Shown here piece after piece: positions 25,321 through 34,351 of a stretch of 59,104 nucleotides of DNA. Under the pieces are notes generated by a model. That model searched no databases. It saw only the letters and a list, made by a program, of their open reading frames with translations, and was not told the DNA's origin. Each line of letters opens with the position of its first letter. Positions within the stretch are counted from its first letter, which is position 1. Source of the DNA: Haloquadratum walsbyi J07HQW2 (lineage in GTDB: Archaea > Halobacteriota > Halobacteria > Halobacteriales > Haloferacaceae); assembly GCF_000415985.1 (NCBI RefSeq), contig NZ_KE356561.1:51490-110593 (forward strand). The letters run 5' to 3'. A program made the translations under genes and the position numbers.

Positions 25321-25995
25321 ATGAGTTCTCGATACACCTTTGCCACTATACTAATTGTAACACTCACTATACTAATTCATGCTGTGATATTTATCCCAGT
25401 ACTCACCGATGAGACCTCAAATAATACAACTCCAGTATCCCCAGCTGACTATCGACCATCTGAAACAACAGAGCACACATTTACTGAAACAACGTTTGAT
25501 ACTGATGTGGTTTCGAATAACGTCAATACCGTATTGAGAGCTACCTACGAACAGAAAAACATTCAATCAAAAGAATCCCCTGTTGCGTTTGTTGAAGCGG
25601 CACGAAGAATAAGTGAGTATCAATATTCGTCTAGCAATCAATCATCATCACATATTCCACTGACATTTATCAATGAGACAATTCCTAACGCACATATCTG
25701 TACAGGATATTCATCAGAAACAGCAGCAGTAACGTATTCGTTGACACAGGCTCATAACTCAGCCAGTTCATCAACAGAACTTAGTCAGTATATGCTTCCA
25801 GCCTCATACGACCGTATTATCAGAGATACACTTGCCGAATTTAACACTGAATCACAAAATAGCACACTCTTCACACACACAACAATACCAAATTATGCGG
25901 TTGGAACAACAGCACATCCAGAATTATCTATTACCGATCCAACCTTCACAATAAGCACAACTGTTCTTATCTGTCATACCACAAACGAATCTTAA
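25321..25995 (+). CDS. Exported or membrane-anchored hypothetical protein
   Basis: This 224-residue protein has one N-terminal hydrophobic segment (TFATILIVTLTILIHAVIFI) followed by a Thr/Ser-rich exported part (DETSNNTTPVSPADY, QSSSHIPLTF). Two Cys residues (HICTGY, LICHTT) might pair outside. The ATG at 25321 is chosen because it places the hydrophobic segment at the N-terminus; a longer frame begins at 25222. No family was recognised. It is divergent from the prepilin-like genes. Confidence 0.55.
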   Translation: MSSRYTFATILIVTLTILIHAVIFIPVLTDETSNNTTPVSPADYRPSETTEHTFTETTFDTDVVSNNVNTVLRATYEQKNIQSKESPVAFVEAARRISEYQYSSSNQSSSHIPLTFINETIPNAHICTGYSSETAAVTYSLTQAHNSASSSTELSQYMLPASYDRIIRDTLAEFNTESQNSTLFTHTTIPNYAVGTTAHPELSITDPTFTISTTVLICHTTNES

Positions 25996-26313
25996 TTCAA
26001 TGCTTCATCTTTCCATTTAACTGAACTCACATGACGTTCGAACGATACTCGATCCATGGACTAAGCCGAAACTAATCAACTCGAGAATACTAGAGAACAA
26101 TCATCGGATATCTCGCCGTATTAGAGTGTGCATATGAACTTGATTCACGATTTTCAATCAATGTGATTAACTATGATTCAATCGAGTTTCTTGGAGTGTA
26201 TTATTCTCGACATGGTGTTCTTTGGAGAGTCTTAAAAAATAAATAACACCTCAAAGCGGATATCCACCGTTCAAAAGTTGGCTTATCGACACATTAAACC
26301 GAAAACAGACCAA
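25996..26313. other. Intergenic, no recognised gene
   Basis: Short frames only, AT-rich. Nothing assignable was found; it could hold transposon debris. Confidence 0.4.
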
Positions 26314-27363
26314 TCAATCTTCTATTTGAAGATACGCTAAAACTCCCGAAACGACGGTTTCCCAATGGTTTTTCAATACAGCATCAGATTGAGAAATATA
26401 CAATCCATGTTGTGAATCCTCACTTAGTCGATTTGCTAATGTTAATGGGTCCGTGCCAACAGAATCGACTTCAACTGATATCTGTGATCCAACGTTTTCT
26501 TGAATTGCATCTCTCAGCAACTCTTTTCGTGACTGTTGAGCTAATCCACCAATCTTTATTCCATCTATATTCTGCGTCGCAAATTCAATTACTAACTCAA
26601 ACTGAACGGTTTCAGCAAGTCTATCAGCATCGTACGGATGATCATACTCAGACAGCTTCGCTAGTTGTGGATATGATGATGGATGAATATCGGCTGAAGA
26701 TGTCATCCATGTTGAGTCTGACGGATTACTGTATCCTCGACGAACCCACGCTGTTGTTGATGTATCACTTGCACATTGAATTGCTTGTGAACCTGTGTTT
26801 GGTGCATAACTCCCGCCATTCGCAGCGATAAATAATGGTCGAGATTCAGATCCATCTCCCGTTACCTGCTCAATACATTCGTTCTTTTGTTGAGCTGATT
26901 TAATATTGGAGACTGATGATGTCGCAACAACTCGATTAACTGAAACAAGCCATCCAGTAGATACATGAATTTGATCCATACCCTCTTGTGTCATCCAGAT
27001 AGTTTGACCATCATGTTCTTGTTCATTAACATAATCACCAAGCGTCACTGTATACGGAGCAACAGACATTAATGGATCATATGCTGACCGAGGTCGATTA
27101 ACTCGAATATTTGCCGCTCGTGTGATTCCTAATTTTGATTCAAGCAAGGGGGATACAATGCACGTCATTTCAGTTAACGGTCCCCAACTGTTAGGAGCTT
27201 CTTTTACTATCACGTCTGAAAAGACCTGACTTTTGATATTGATATTTCTTGAACTACCTATAGCATGATTAAATGCATCGGTCAGACACCCACTTAACGA
27301 AGTAATCCCAGCAACAGAACCTAATATTAGTGATCTTCGTGTCAATTCAGCTTCTGAATTCAT
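26314..27363 (-). CDS. Tat-exported lipoprotein, possible poly-gamma-glutamate hydrolase family
   Basis: This 349-residue protein has a twin-arginine signal (LTRRSLILGS) and a lipobox LSGC at residues 23-26, so it is probably exported folded and anchored by lipid. The middle segment (SRPLFIAANGGSYAPNTGSQ, then QFELVIEFATQNIDGIKIGG) resembles the order IAxHGGxIEPGTSxxA, then FEL, then GGL, of poly-gamma-glutamate hydrolase/DUF867 proteins. Here N replaces the key His of HGG, which weakens an enzymatic assignment. The C-terminal VLKNHWETVVSGVLAYL fits a terminal helix of that family. It is monocistronic, with an unusual 627-base region upstream. Confidence 0.5.
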   Translation of the reverse strand: MNSEAELTRRSLILGSVAGITSLSGCLTDAFNHAIGSSRNINIKSQVFSDVIVKEAPNSWGPLTEMTCIVSPLLESKLGITRAANIRVNRPRSAYDPLMSVAPYTVTLGDYVNEQEHDGQTIWMTQEGMDQIHVSTGWLVSVNRVVATSSVSNIKSAQQKNECIEQVTGDGSESRPLFIAANGGSYAPNTGSQAIQCASDTSTTAWVRRGYSNPSDSTWMTSSADIHPSSYPQLAKLSEYDHPYDADRLAETVQFELVIEFATQNIDGIKIGGLAQQSRKELLRDAIQENVGSQISVEVDSVGTDPLTLANRLSEDSQHGLYISQSDAVLKNHWETVVSGVLAYLQIED

Positions 27364-27613
27364 GTGAAAATATTCATGCCATCTATCATATAATTTATCC
27401 TATAAAAATACAACTGAATCTGATTTAAACTTAATATTGATACGACTAGATTATTTGTTGACAATAGTTAATTCATAAATGCAAGAATTTTATCAATATA
27501 TTCCTGAGATATCAGAGAAAGTTGTTATTGGGTCAGAATTGCTAATAATTCCGATTTGCCCCTGTGAGCGGCGTATATACCATTCATAAACTTAATTATA
27601 TAATGCGGTATAC

Positions 27614-27635
27614 CCACTAACAATGTTGTTAGTGG
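27614..27635. repeat. Perfect 10-bp inverted repeat, first copy
   Basis: ccactaacaa TG ttgttagtgg is a perfect palindrome apart from its two central bases. It could be an operator, a terminator or an element end. Confidence 0.6.
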
Positions 27636-27810
27636 CGAATTGGGGACGTATGTAAGAGAGTAAGTAAAAATAGCGTTAGAAAAGCCAGTCTATGATCTAA
27701 CTGAACTATACTAATACAACTACACTTCATTTCTACACAAGTTTATGTTCGTTGAGAGGGTGTAGTGGTGTCTTTTTCGATGCTCACTAACACCGATACC
27801 GATTTCGGCA

Positions 27811-27826
27811 CTAACAACATTGTTAG
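27811..27826. repeat. Inverted repeat, second copy in opposite orientation
   Basis: ctaacaa CA ttgttag has the same 7-bp half-sites as the 27614 copy. The central dinucleotide is the reverse complement, so the copies lie in opposite orientation about 180 bases apart. Confidence 0.6.
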
Positions 27827-27990
27827 CATGGCTTACCAGTTCAGTAAATGTAAGTATAGTTACCTTATTTACGATGTATAAAAACCATTACGTCTTATGC
27901 AACACACGAAGCTACGCTTATTAGTATATGACATAAGAAATCTCTTAGAATAATAACATACATATTTGAGCTATAATCTTGGACAAACAA

Positions 27991-28827
27991 TTATCGAATA
28001 TCGACCGTTGTTGTTTTGATGTAATATATCTCATTCTGCACTAGTTTTATCTCAACAGTATTAACAACAGAATCGGGCTGTGTTGTGTACGTTATTGAGT
28101 TGATATATCCTCCGTTTGTTGAGAGCTCAGCTGAGAGTTCATCTCTCCAATCATTTTCTGAAATCCTTGTTGGAAAGGTTAGTGCAACGAGTGAGTTTGA
28201 ACTATTTGTTACAGTGTGTGAGTCTGTATCTGCACGTGAGAGTGAAATTAATGTCGGTGGATTTTCATGTACCTGTGTGTTTGACGACAAGGAGATAATT
28301 GAAATATTTCTTTGATCAATCAGTTGAATTTTATTCTGAAGTATTGCATTTTCCGATCCAGCGAGAGGTTCGTCTTGTTCTGATAATATATTTGATCGCT
28401 CAACTGTAAATATTTGAGACTTTCCAATATAATTATAATCTCGAGAAAACTTCAGTATCGAATGATCATTTGTAACTAAAAGTGTACCTCCATCCGTAGT
28501 TTGTACGTTTGATATAGTATAATTTTGATCCGATATGACTGATACGTGCTGTATCAAACTTCTACTGGTCAGAAAATACGACACTGTTTTTCCAACGTTT
28601 AATTGTCGAGAGACATCTGTTGCAACGACCTGTGTAACTGTTGTTGGAATAGTGGCTATGTCTTCACGAAATTCTGTGTGGGATTGCAATTCGCGACTCT
28701 CATTGATCGCCGGAACTGCTGTTGATGAAAGAACAGTTGAAGTAATGACGATGATCCCTAATACTAGTATAAATCCGATAGGAATTACAGACCCCTGAGT
28801 ACGCTTTATTGAACTATCGACAAACAT
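27991..28827 (-). CDS. Prepilin-like exported protein
   Basis: This 278-residue protein has the N-terminus KRTQGSVIPIGFILVLGIIV, a class III signal and hydrophobic helix as in the larger pilin-like proteins of haloarchaeal pilus loci. The remainder is Ser/Thr/Asn-rich and beta-strand-like (TVTQVVATDVSRQLNVGKTV, SDQNYTISNVQTTDGGTLLV). It ends with IYYIKTTTVDIR. It is encoded just downstream of the surface-glycoprotein gene (two bases between them), so the two may be cotranscribed. A minor pilin or surface-display role is inferred. Confidence 0.7.
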   Translation of the reverse strand: MFVDSSIKRTQGSVIPIGFILVLGIIVITSTVLSSTAVPAINESRELQSHTEFREDIATIPTTVTQVVATDVSRQLNVGKTVSYFLTSRSLIQHVSVISDQNYTISNVQTTDGGTLLVTNDHSILKFSRDYNYIGKSQIFTVERSNILSEQDEPLAGSENAILQNKIQLIDQRNISIISLSSNTQVHENPPTLISLSRADTDSHTVTNSSNSLVALTFPTRISENDWRDELSAELSTNGGYINSITYTTQPDSVVNTVEIKLVQNEIYYIKTTTVDIR

Positions 28828-28829
28828 TA

Positions 28830-31800
28830 TTATATAGCATTCAAATACAATACAAGAATATATCGACAGTGACTAACTGTGAGGTCAACCTGACCGACAT
28901 TCTCGAAGAATCTCACTGTACCAGAGTCACTGTTTTGGTTCAGAGTGACAGTAAGTGTGACATTCTGTACCGTATCGGTGTTAACTTCAACAACAGACGA
29001 TCCATCGGCGTCAATATCGAACTGCGCATCACCGTCGGAGAGGTCACCAGTTTCACCTGCAGCATTCACGCTAGCACGCGAACCGGCTGGCGACGCATCT
29101 GAGAACTCAGCGACTTCGGTTGTACCAACGTTGTCCGCAGTCAGACTAACAGTAGGGGTTGCCTGAATTGAATTCCCGTTAGCGTCGGTTGCATTGACAA
29201 AGAAGGCAGCCTGTCCAATCTCAGTGCCATCGCCAGCGATTGCGTTCTCAATTGGCGTGACAGTCACGTCAGCAGCCTGACCGGGCACCGCCTCGTAAGT
29301 GATGTTGGTCGAGCCGCTATCAGTCGAAGCGTTGATGACGTAGGTGCCGTCAGTGTCGCCGATCGTGAATTCGTAATTGGCAAGACCGTTGGAATTCGTC
29401 GTCAGCGCCGTCGTATTGAACGATGCCCCTTCCGAGCCATCAGGCTGCTGGGCGAGTTCAAGATTGACGCTTGCCCCACCGAAGGCATTGCCGGCTGCTC
29501 CGTCTTGGATAAAGACCGAGCCGGTGATTGTCTCATCAACAGTGGGATTATCGTCAGTAGTGGACTCGTCAACTGCTTCACCAGTGCCAATTCCGCCGAA
29601 GTCTCCACCGTTGCTGCCATCTCTGTTCGGACCAACATCAGCGTCGGCCGGATCTTCCCCAACGTTCGCGTCGGCGAAGACATTGGACGGGTTGACCTCG
29701 TTCGATTCGACAATCGTGTTCGCATTCGTGGTGACGTCGTTTCCGCTGACGGTCGTCGTCGTGACCGTCACATCCGCGTTGGACGCACCCGACGTCACAT
29801 TGAGGAACAGCTGGTCAATCGTGATTTCACCAGCACCTGTTTGTGATACTGCATCGACATCGAATGACAACTGACCCTGGCTGTACTGGACGTTACTGAC
29901 TGTGGCAAACTCAGCGTCAATCGATGTCGTCCCATCGTCGCCGTTACTGAGACCTGTCGTCCCATCGTTAGTAGCGGTGACGGACTGGTCGAACGTCACG
30001 CCAGTATTGTCTTCGAGTTCGACTGATACGGTCGTATCGGTGTCGATCTGATCGTTGACGTCTTCAGCGTCGATAACCAGCGCGTTGTCGGTTTCAGCGC
30101 CCGCGTTATTGGCAGCTATGTCCAGATCAACGAACTGACTTTCACCGTCAGCGTCGATGTCGACCGTTGCATTATTGTCGTTATTCAGCAACACGTCAGG
30201 GCGTTCGAGTTCAAAGAAGTCGTTCTCCGGATCAGTGTTGTTACTCGTTGTAGTCACCGTGGTCCCCGACGAGGGGCTCGTTTCCACGACGATACCCACA
30301 GCCACAGAAGTCTCGTCAGGCACCGAGGAGGCGACACTCACCGGCGGTTCGTTCAGGGAGAGAACGTCATTATTCCCGATATTCTGTGGATTATTGAGAG
30401 TAACCACAATCTCATTCTGGTTAATGTTAATGTTGATGTTGGTGACGCTCGGGACACCTGTGGTGACTTCTGCATCAAACGTCTGGTCGTCGTTATTAGC
30501 CACGGTAGTCCCTGTCGACGCACCGGTTACGAATGTAACATCGCTCCGGTTCGTCTGGATGACTATATCAGAGCCTGACCTGAGCGGATTGTTCGTCTGG
30601 AAGTTGACGTCAATCCGATCTGCTGCGCCACCGACGATGTTAACGAAGTTATCGTTCGTATCGGTGGCACTAGCGCCAATGACCGCTTGACCTGCCGGAT
30701 CATTAGCATCACCGTTGCCAATGTCGATCTCCGGCTTTTGGATGTTGATGTCCGGGTTATTGCTGGAGGACTGCGTTGTTACATCACCGGTCGTGCCGTT
30801 AGCGACGACCGTTGCCGAAAGCTTCGCGTCTTCGGCATTACCGGTCGCGTCAACGTCTAGCGTATCGCCCGCCGTAGCATCAATGGAAACCGAGTCGCCG
30901 GCGTCGAAGTGCGCCGTCACCGGAATGGTAAGCGCATCTTCAGTCAGCGTTGCCGACGAGATGTCGACTTCGGTGTTGCCGGTTGTCACTGCCGTCAGCG
31001 TTGTCGGATCGGTATCCGTGTTGAACGTGACGCCGTTGCTGGCGTTAGCGTTGATAACGATGTCAGTCTGGTTGGCGATCTGACCGTCAACGTTGGTTCC
31101 AGTCTGAACTACAATCGGGCTCAGGCTGGTTGCATCTTGATCATTCCCACCAGCACTGATATCCTGCGTCGCGCCAGTCTGGATCTGCGGTTTCTCCGCC
31201 GTCACTAGCGCAGTATCCAGGTTGCCGGTCGCGAAGTCCACGTTGATGTCGCTGGCCACGCCACCCTGGGAAGCGGGGACGTCCGAAGCCACGTCAACGG
31301 AGACGCCGCTCACACGCAGGATTTCGCCGTTCACCGAGGAACCGCTGTGATTGATGCGGAGCGTGTTCTCGTCGACGATCTGCGACCCCGTTATCGTTAT
31401 GTCGAGGTTGCCGCTCGTCGTCGTCACGAGCAGGTCCGTTGCGGATTCGTTGATCGTGACGCCATCCGGCATCTCGAAGATCGTCCGTGCGGATAGCGGA
31501 CTACCGCCGCCCGAGACGTCTCTGACGCGAATCAGGTCAAGTTCCTGTGCGGCGCTGCCAGCACGGAGATTTTGCGTAGCGCTGCCACCGATGTCCGTGC
31601 TAATCTCGTTGTTGCTGTCGCCCTGGAGGTCGAATCCAGACGGATTCTGTAACAGGGTAGTGCTTTGTAGTGCAGCCTGATCTGGTGTTCCAGTATTACT
31701 GCCAGACTCAACTGGATCAACATCACCGGTATTAACCTCTATCTGATCGGTATTAATATCATCACTAGCAATATCGCTATCTGTGGAAAACGTGCCTGAC

Positions 31801-32837
31801 GTTGAGTCTGCTGAGAAAGTTGCTCCGGTTATCGACGTAGCACGTTGACCATTATTATCAACAAATGTCAGGTCAGATGCGTCAAGACCACCGTCGCCCC
31901 CGTCTTCAACTTCTTCGGAGAACGTCACCGTGATCTCGCTGGCTGCAGATTGCCGTGCAGATGTAATGAACGGCGCTAATGCGTCTATCGCCGTTTGCTG
32001 TCGGGTACCAACTCCCGTGGTTCCGGATTTATCCACGATAGCAGACTGATCAACAGTTATAGTTGGATTGCTGCCAGTGCCACCAACACCAGAAACACCC
32101 ACTACCAACTGCTCATCATTGGCGCTCGCACCAGTCGAGACGCTGTCGACACTGCCTGTACCAATGGAGGTAATGAGACTCGTATCAAGTCCGGTTGCAG
32201 TATCATCAACTTCTTCAGAGAACGTTAGTTGAATCTCATCGACCTGTCCAGATGAATCTGCATTATTTGTTTGAGCAGAGTTGAAGATAATCTGTGAGTC
32301 AACGAAACCACTAGTGTCTGTAGCCGTTTGATGTGTTGCAGATTGGTCCGACGCCGTGATGGTGTTAGTACCACTGCCTTCGGTAGCCTGACCGGTGGTA
32401 TCGTATGTTACGTCAAACGACACCGTAACTTGGTCATTAGCAGCACCAGCATCGTCTGTTGAGGTAAACGTAACAGTGTCTGTTGGGCTCCCCGAAGATG
32501 TGAGGCTGCCCACTGTTACCTCACCAGTATCACCACTGGTCAGTCGGAGGTTGGAGACTGAATCTATCGATGCAGCCCCGTCTACAGTTTGAGAAAGATC
32601 GACTGATATGTCTTCTTCATCTCCATTTGTTTCATGTGTGTACTGAACATCGTATGTAACAGCCACATCGTTCTGTTCAGGCTCAATGTCCGGGGCCGTA
32701 ACAGAGTTGACGCTACTGAGCCCGTCATTGTTGGCTGCCGCCGCCGTCCCAGCAAAGCCACCGATGGCCACCATCGAAATGACCATCACGGCGGCGAAGA
32801 AGACGGCACTGGATTTCTCGACGATATTGCCACTCAT
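28830..32837 (-). CDS. Large surface glycoprotein, C-terminal anchor missing
   Basis: This 1,335-residue protein has a haloarchaeal surface-glycoprotein signal peptide (SSAVFFAAVMVISMVAIGGF, cleavage near TAAAAN). Very acidic beta-rich repeats follow, including bacterial-Ig/SbsA-type segments (DEIQLTFSEEVDDTA, SEITVTFSEEVEDGG) and invasin-like Ig domains near the end (NAFGGASVNLELAQQ). The usual Thr-rich stretch and PGF-CTERM transmembrane anchor are absent. The protein ends VDLTVSHCRYILVLYLNAI, AT-rich sequence unlike the preceding part. From about 28,900 to 31,660 the DNA is GC-rich, while 31,680-32,700 is more AT-rich, so the gene is mosaic. The truncated end may release the protein, or the copy may be dead. 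Confidence 0.8.
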   Translation of the reverse strand: MSGNIVEKSSAVFFAAVMVISMVAIGGFAGTAAAANNDGLSSVNSVTAPDIEPEQNDVAVTYDVQYTHETNGDEEDISVDLSQTVDGAASIDSVSNLRLTSGDTGEVTVGSLTSSGSPTDTVTFTSTDDAGAANDQVTVSFDVTYDTTGQATEGSGTNTITASDQSATHQTATDTSGFVDSQIIFNSAQTNNADSSGQVDEIQLTFSEEVDDTATGLDTSLITSIGTGSVDSVSTGASANDEQLVVGVSGVGGTGSNPTITVDQSAIVDKSGTTGVGTRQQTAIDALAPFITSARQSAASEITVTFSEEVEDGGDGGLDASDLTFVDNNGQRATSITGATFSADSTSGTFSTDSDIASDDINTDQIEVNTGDVDPVESGSNTGTPDQAALQSTTLLQNPSGFDLQGDSNNEISTDIGGSATQNLRAGSAAQELDLIRVRDVSGGGSPLSARTIFEMPDGVTINESATDLLVTTTSGNLDITITGSQIVDENTLRINHSGSSVNGEILRVSGVSVDVASDVPASQGGVASDINVDFATGNLDTALVTAEKPQIQTGATQDISAGGNDQDATSLSPIVVQTGTNVDGQIANQTDIVINANASNGVTFNTDTDPTTLTAVTTGNTEVDISSATLTEDALTIPVTAHFDAGDSVSIDATAGDTLDVDATGNAEDAKLSATVVANGTTGDVTTQSSSNNPDINIQKPEIDIGNGDANDPAGQAVIGASATDTNDNFVNIVGGAADRIDVNFQTNNPLRSGSDIVIQTNRSDVTFVTGASTGTTVANNDDQTFDAEVTTGVPSVTNINININQNEIVVTLNNPQNIGNNDVLSLNEPPVSVASSVPDETSVAVGIVVETSPSSGTTVTTTSNNTDPENDFFELERPDVLLNNDNNATVDIDADGESQFVDLDIAANNAGAETDNALVIDAEDVNDQIDTDTTVSVELEDNTGVTFDQSVTATNDGTTGLSNGDDGTTSIDAEFATVSNVQYSQGQLSFDVDAVSQTGAGEITIDQLFLNVTSGASNADVTVTTTTVSGNDVTTNANTIVESNEVNPSNVFADANVGEDPADADVGPNRDGSNGGDFGGIGTGEAVDESTTDDNPTVDETITGSVFIQDGAAGNAFGGASVNLELAQQPDGSEGASFNTTALTTNSNGLANYEFTIGDTDGTYVINASTDSGSTNITYEAVPGQAADVTVTPIENAIAGDGTEIGQAAFFVNATDANGNSIQATPTVSLTADNVGTTEVAEFSDASPAGSRASVNAAGETGDLSDGDAQFDIDADGSSVVEVNTDTVQNVTLTVTLNQNSDSGTVRFFENVGQVDLTVSHCRYILVLYLNAI

Positions 32838-33008
32838 GCTACCATCTCACTGTACGGGCTAGCCGCGCTCACGTAGCTACTCGATTGGGCTGTACGAATC
32901 GTGCCGGATTAAGAAGAAACAACCATATTTCTGATAATGTCTGTGCAGTTATGATCGGGGCCATCCACCAGAATAAGAGTTAAAAGGTGAGCGTGCAATC
33001 TTGTAAAT

Positions 33009-33197
33009 ATGTCAAAGGCCACAAAGCGGATTCCTCTCCGTGAGGGAACCTTCGAAGACCTGGGCGAACTCAAAGGAGCAGGAGAGACGTGGGATGATGT
33101 TGTGAAAGAACTGATCGAGGCCAAGCAAATGGAAAACCGACGAGAGTTACTCGAACGAACTGATGACGACGATTTCGTGCCGCTCGATGAGATATAA
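33009..33197 (+). CDS. relB: RelB/VapB-like antitoxin
   Basis: This 62-residue acidic protein with KATKRIPLREGTFEDLGELK and a helix WDDVVKELIEAKQMENRRE has the ribbon-helix-helix style of small haloarchaeal antitoxins. Its stop is followed two bases later by the toxin start. A TATA-like tract (gagttaaaaggtg, about 32976-32988) lies before the ATG. It is expected to bind the toxin and repress the operon. Confidence 0.75.
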   Translation: MSKATKRIPLREGTFEDLGELKGAGETWDDVVKELIEAKQMENRRELLERTDDDDFVPLDEI

Positions 33198-33199
33198 CC

Positions 33200-33493
33200 G
33201 TGGGTTTCACTGTCTTGTTGGGGAATCAACCACGCGAATTTCTGGCTGACGCCGGTGAGAAGACCAATCGGATTGTCCGAGATAATCTCAAACAGCTAGC
33301 GGATGATCCATATCCCCGTCCCGGATCAGGGGGTGGGGATCGAGAAAAACTTCCTGTAGATGGTCGAGAAATGTATCGGCTCCATATCGGGCGGAGCTAT
33401 ACGGCATTTTATACCATCCATGATGATGCAAGCGAGGTTCGGGTTCGTGAGATTCTTCCAATCGATGAAGCCCACAAACGCTATGGAAATTAA
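33200..33493 (+). CDS. relE: RelE/ParE-type toxin
   Basis: This 97-residue protein uses a GTG start, which is set by its position two bases after the antitoxin stop. It follows the RelE fold: FTVLLGNQPREFLADAGEKT, DNLKQLADDPYP, REKLPVDGREMYRLHIGRSY, then TAFYTIHDDASEVRVREILP. The family cleaves mRNA at the ribosome or inhibits gyrase. Length is complete. The toxin role is inferred from family and pairing. Confidence 0.85.
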   Translation: MGFTVLLGNQPREFLADAGEKTNRIVRDNLKQLADDPYPRPGSGGGDREKLPVDGREMYRLHIGRSYTAFYTIHDDASEVRVREILPIDEAHKRYGN

Positions 33494-33497
33494 CATA

Positions 33498-33593
33498 ATG
33501 AGCGATACAAATTGTGATGATTCAAACTCAGAACAGAAGATTCAGGAGAATATTGACAAAGCTGTTGAAGATATAAAATCTCTTATCTCTTGA
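33498..33593 (+). CDS. Possible 31-residue protein after relE
   Basis: A short acidic frame (SDTNCDDSNSEQKIQENIDK) starts four bases after the toxin stop region. Composition fits a haloarchaeal peptide. There is no other support. Confidence 0.3.
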   Translation: MSDTNCDDSNSEQKIQENIDKAVEDIKSLIS

Positions 33594-33786
33594 TTTTGCA
33601 ACCCTCGACGAAGTCAAGGAAGCGTTCAGACACGACTGAAATAGAGTTGCCGACTCGATAGTCTTCAGGATCGCCACCAAAATCAGCTGCAAGGTCTTTG
33701 CGTACCTCTTTCCGCACCTCTTCGATATCCTCTCGGAGCGTCTGAATATCTTCGTCGGTCATCGGTCGGGTCTGATCTCGCGCCAT
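33583..33786 (-). CDS. Small charged hypothetical protein
   Basis: This 67-residue protein has a long amphipathic helix (MTDEDIQTLREDIEEVRKEV, RKDLAADFGGDPEDYRV), then SVVSERFLDFVEGCKIKR. It may be a small antitoxin-like or structural protein. It converges with the relBE operon by a short overlap. No family was recognised. Confidence 0.55.
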   Translation of the reverse strand: MARDQTRPMTDEDIQTLREDIEEVRKEVRKDLAADFGGDPEDYRVGNSISVVSERFLDFVEGCKIKR

Positions 33787-33868
33787 CGAATATTCGTATG
33801 AATCCTACGACATTAATAGAGAGGGTGACAACCAAATTCTTATTCTCCCAGTCACGCAATCAATCGAT

Positions 33869-34105
33869 ATGAGCACAGAATCTGACACCAATCAAGATCC
33901 CCCAATTGGGACAACCATCACGCTCAATTACGACGACGAGTGGTGGGTAGCAAGCGATGAAGAGACGGGTGTCACGAGCCAAGGAAAAACTCGACAGGAA
34001 GCCCTCAGAAACCTCGATGAAGCACTCGAAGGATATTACGGAGAAGGTGAGTCTCCAGACAATTCGGAACTTCGAGATATAGGGATCGATCCAGAACAGA
34101 ATTGA
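33869..34105 (+). CDS. hicB: HicB-like antitoxin, no HicA partner seen
   Basis: This 78-residue protein has the HicB partial RNase H fold: TITLNYDDEWWVASDEETGV, then SQGKTRQEALRNLDEALEGY. HicB proteins neutralise HicA mRNA interferases. No HicA-like frame lies immediately up- or downstream, so this is an orphan or its partner was lost. Confidence 0.75.
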   Translation: MSTESDTNQDPPIGTTITLNYDDEWWVASDEETGVTSQGKTRQEALRNLDEALEGYYGEGESPDNSELRDIGIDPEQN

Positions 34106-34164
34106 AGATATAATGGAAAGATGCGACGTGAGGATTCATATGACTAATCACCTTAATTAAGTGT

Positions 34165-34334
34165 ATGTCAAATCCAGATCGTGTGGATAGAGACCCAGAG
34201 GAGGATATGCTACCCGATGAGCGCGCTGTAATCGCTGACCGCGCATCCGGGTCGGGTTAGGTGAACTTGATGATGAGGAGTTCCTATCCACAGACGAGGT
34301 TGCTTCTAAACTCGGGTTTGAGCAACATAAATAG
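34165..34334 (+). pseudogene. Small antitoxin-like gene, frameshifted
   Basis: MSNPDRVDRDPEEDMLPDER leads to a stop at 34258-34260. In another frame the region continues GELDDEEFLSTDEVASKLGF and ends at 34334. The second part looks like the DEEFLSTDEV tail of small haloarchaeal antitoxins. A single frameshift near 34240-34255 explains the break. Confidence 0.5.
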
Positions 34335-34351
34335 ACATGTCAAAATATACG

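Larger units (their letters stand above)
27364..27990. other. Long intergenic region with two related palindromes
   Basis: There is no coding frame of note in 627 bases between a leftward lipoprotein gene and the end of a leftward prepilin-like gene. It contains two copies of the core ctaacaa-NN-ttgttag, annotated separately, and a third half-site (cactaacaccg, about 27785). Confidence 0.5.

Noticed and set aside
29377-29874. Plus-strand frames inside the surface glycoprotein
   Set aside because: Antisense shadows of a 1,335-codon gene with clear signal peptide and Ig-like repeats.
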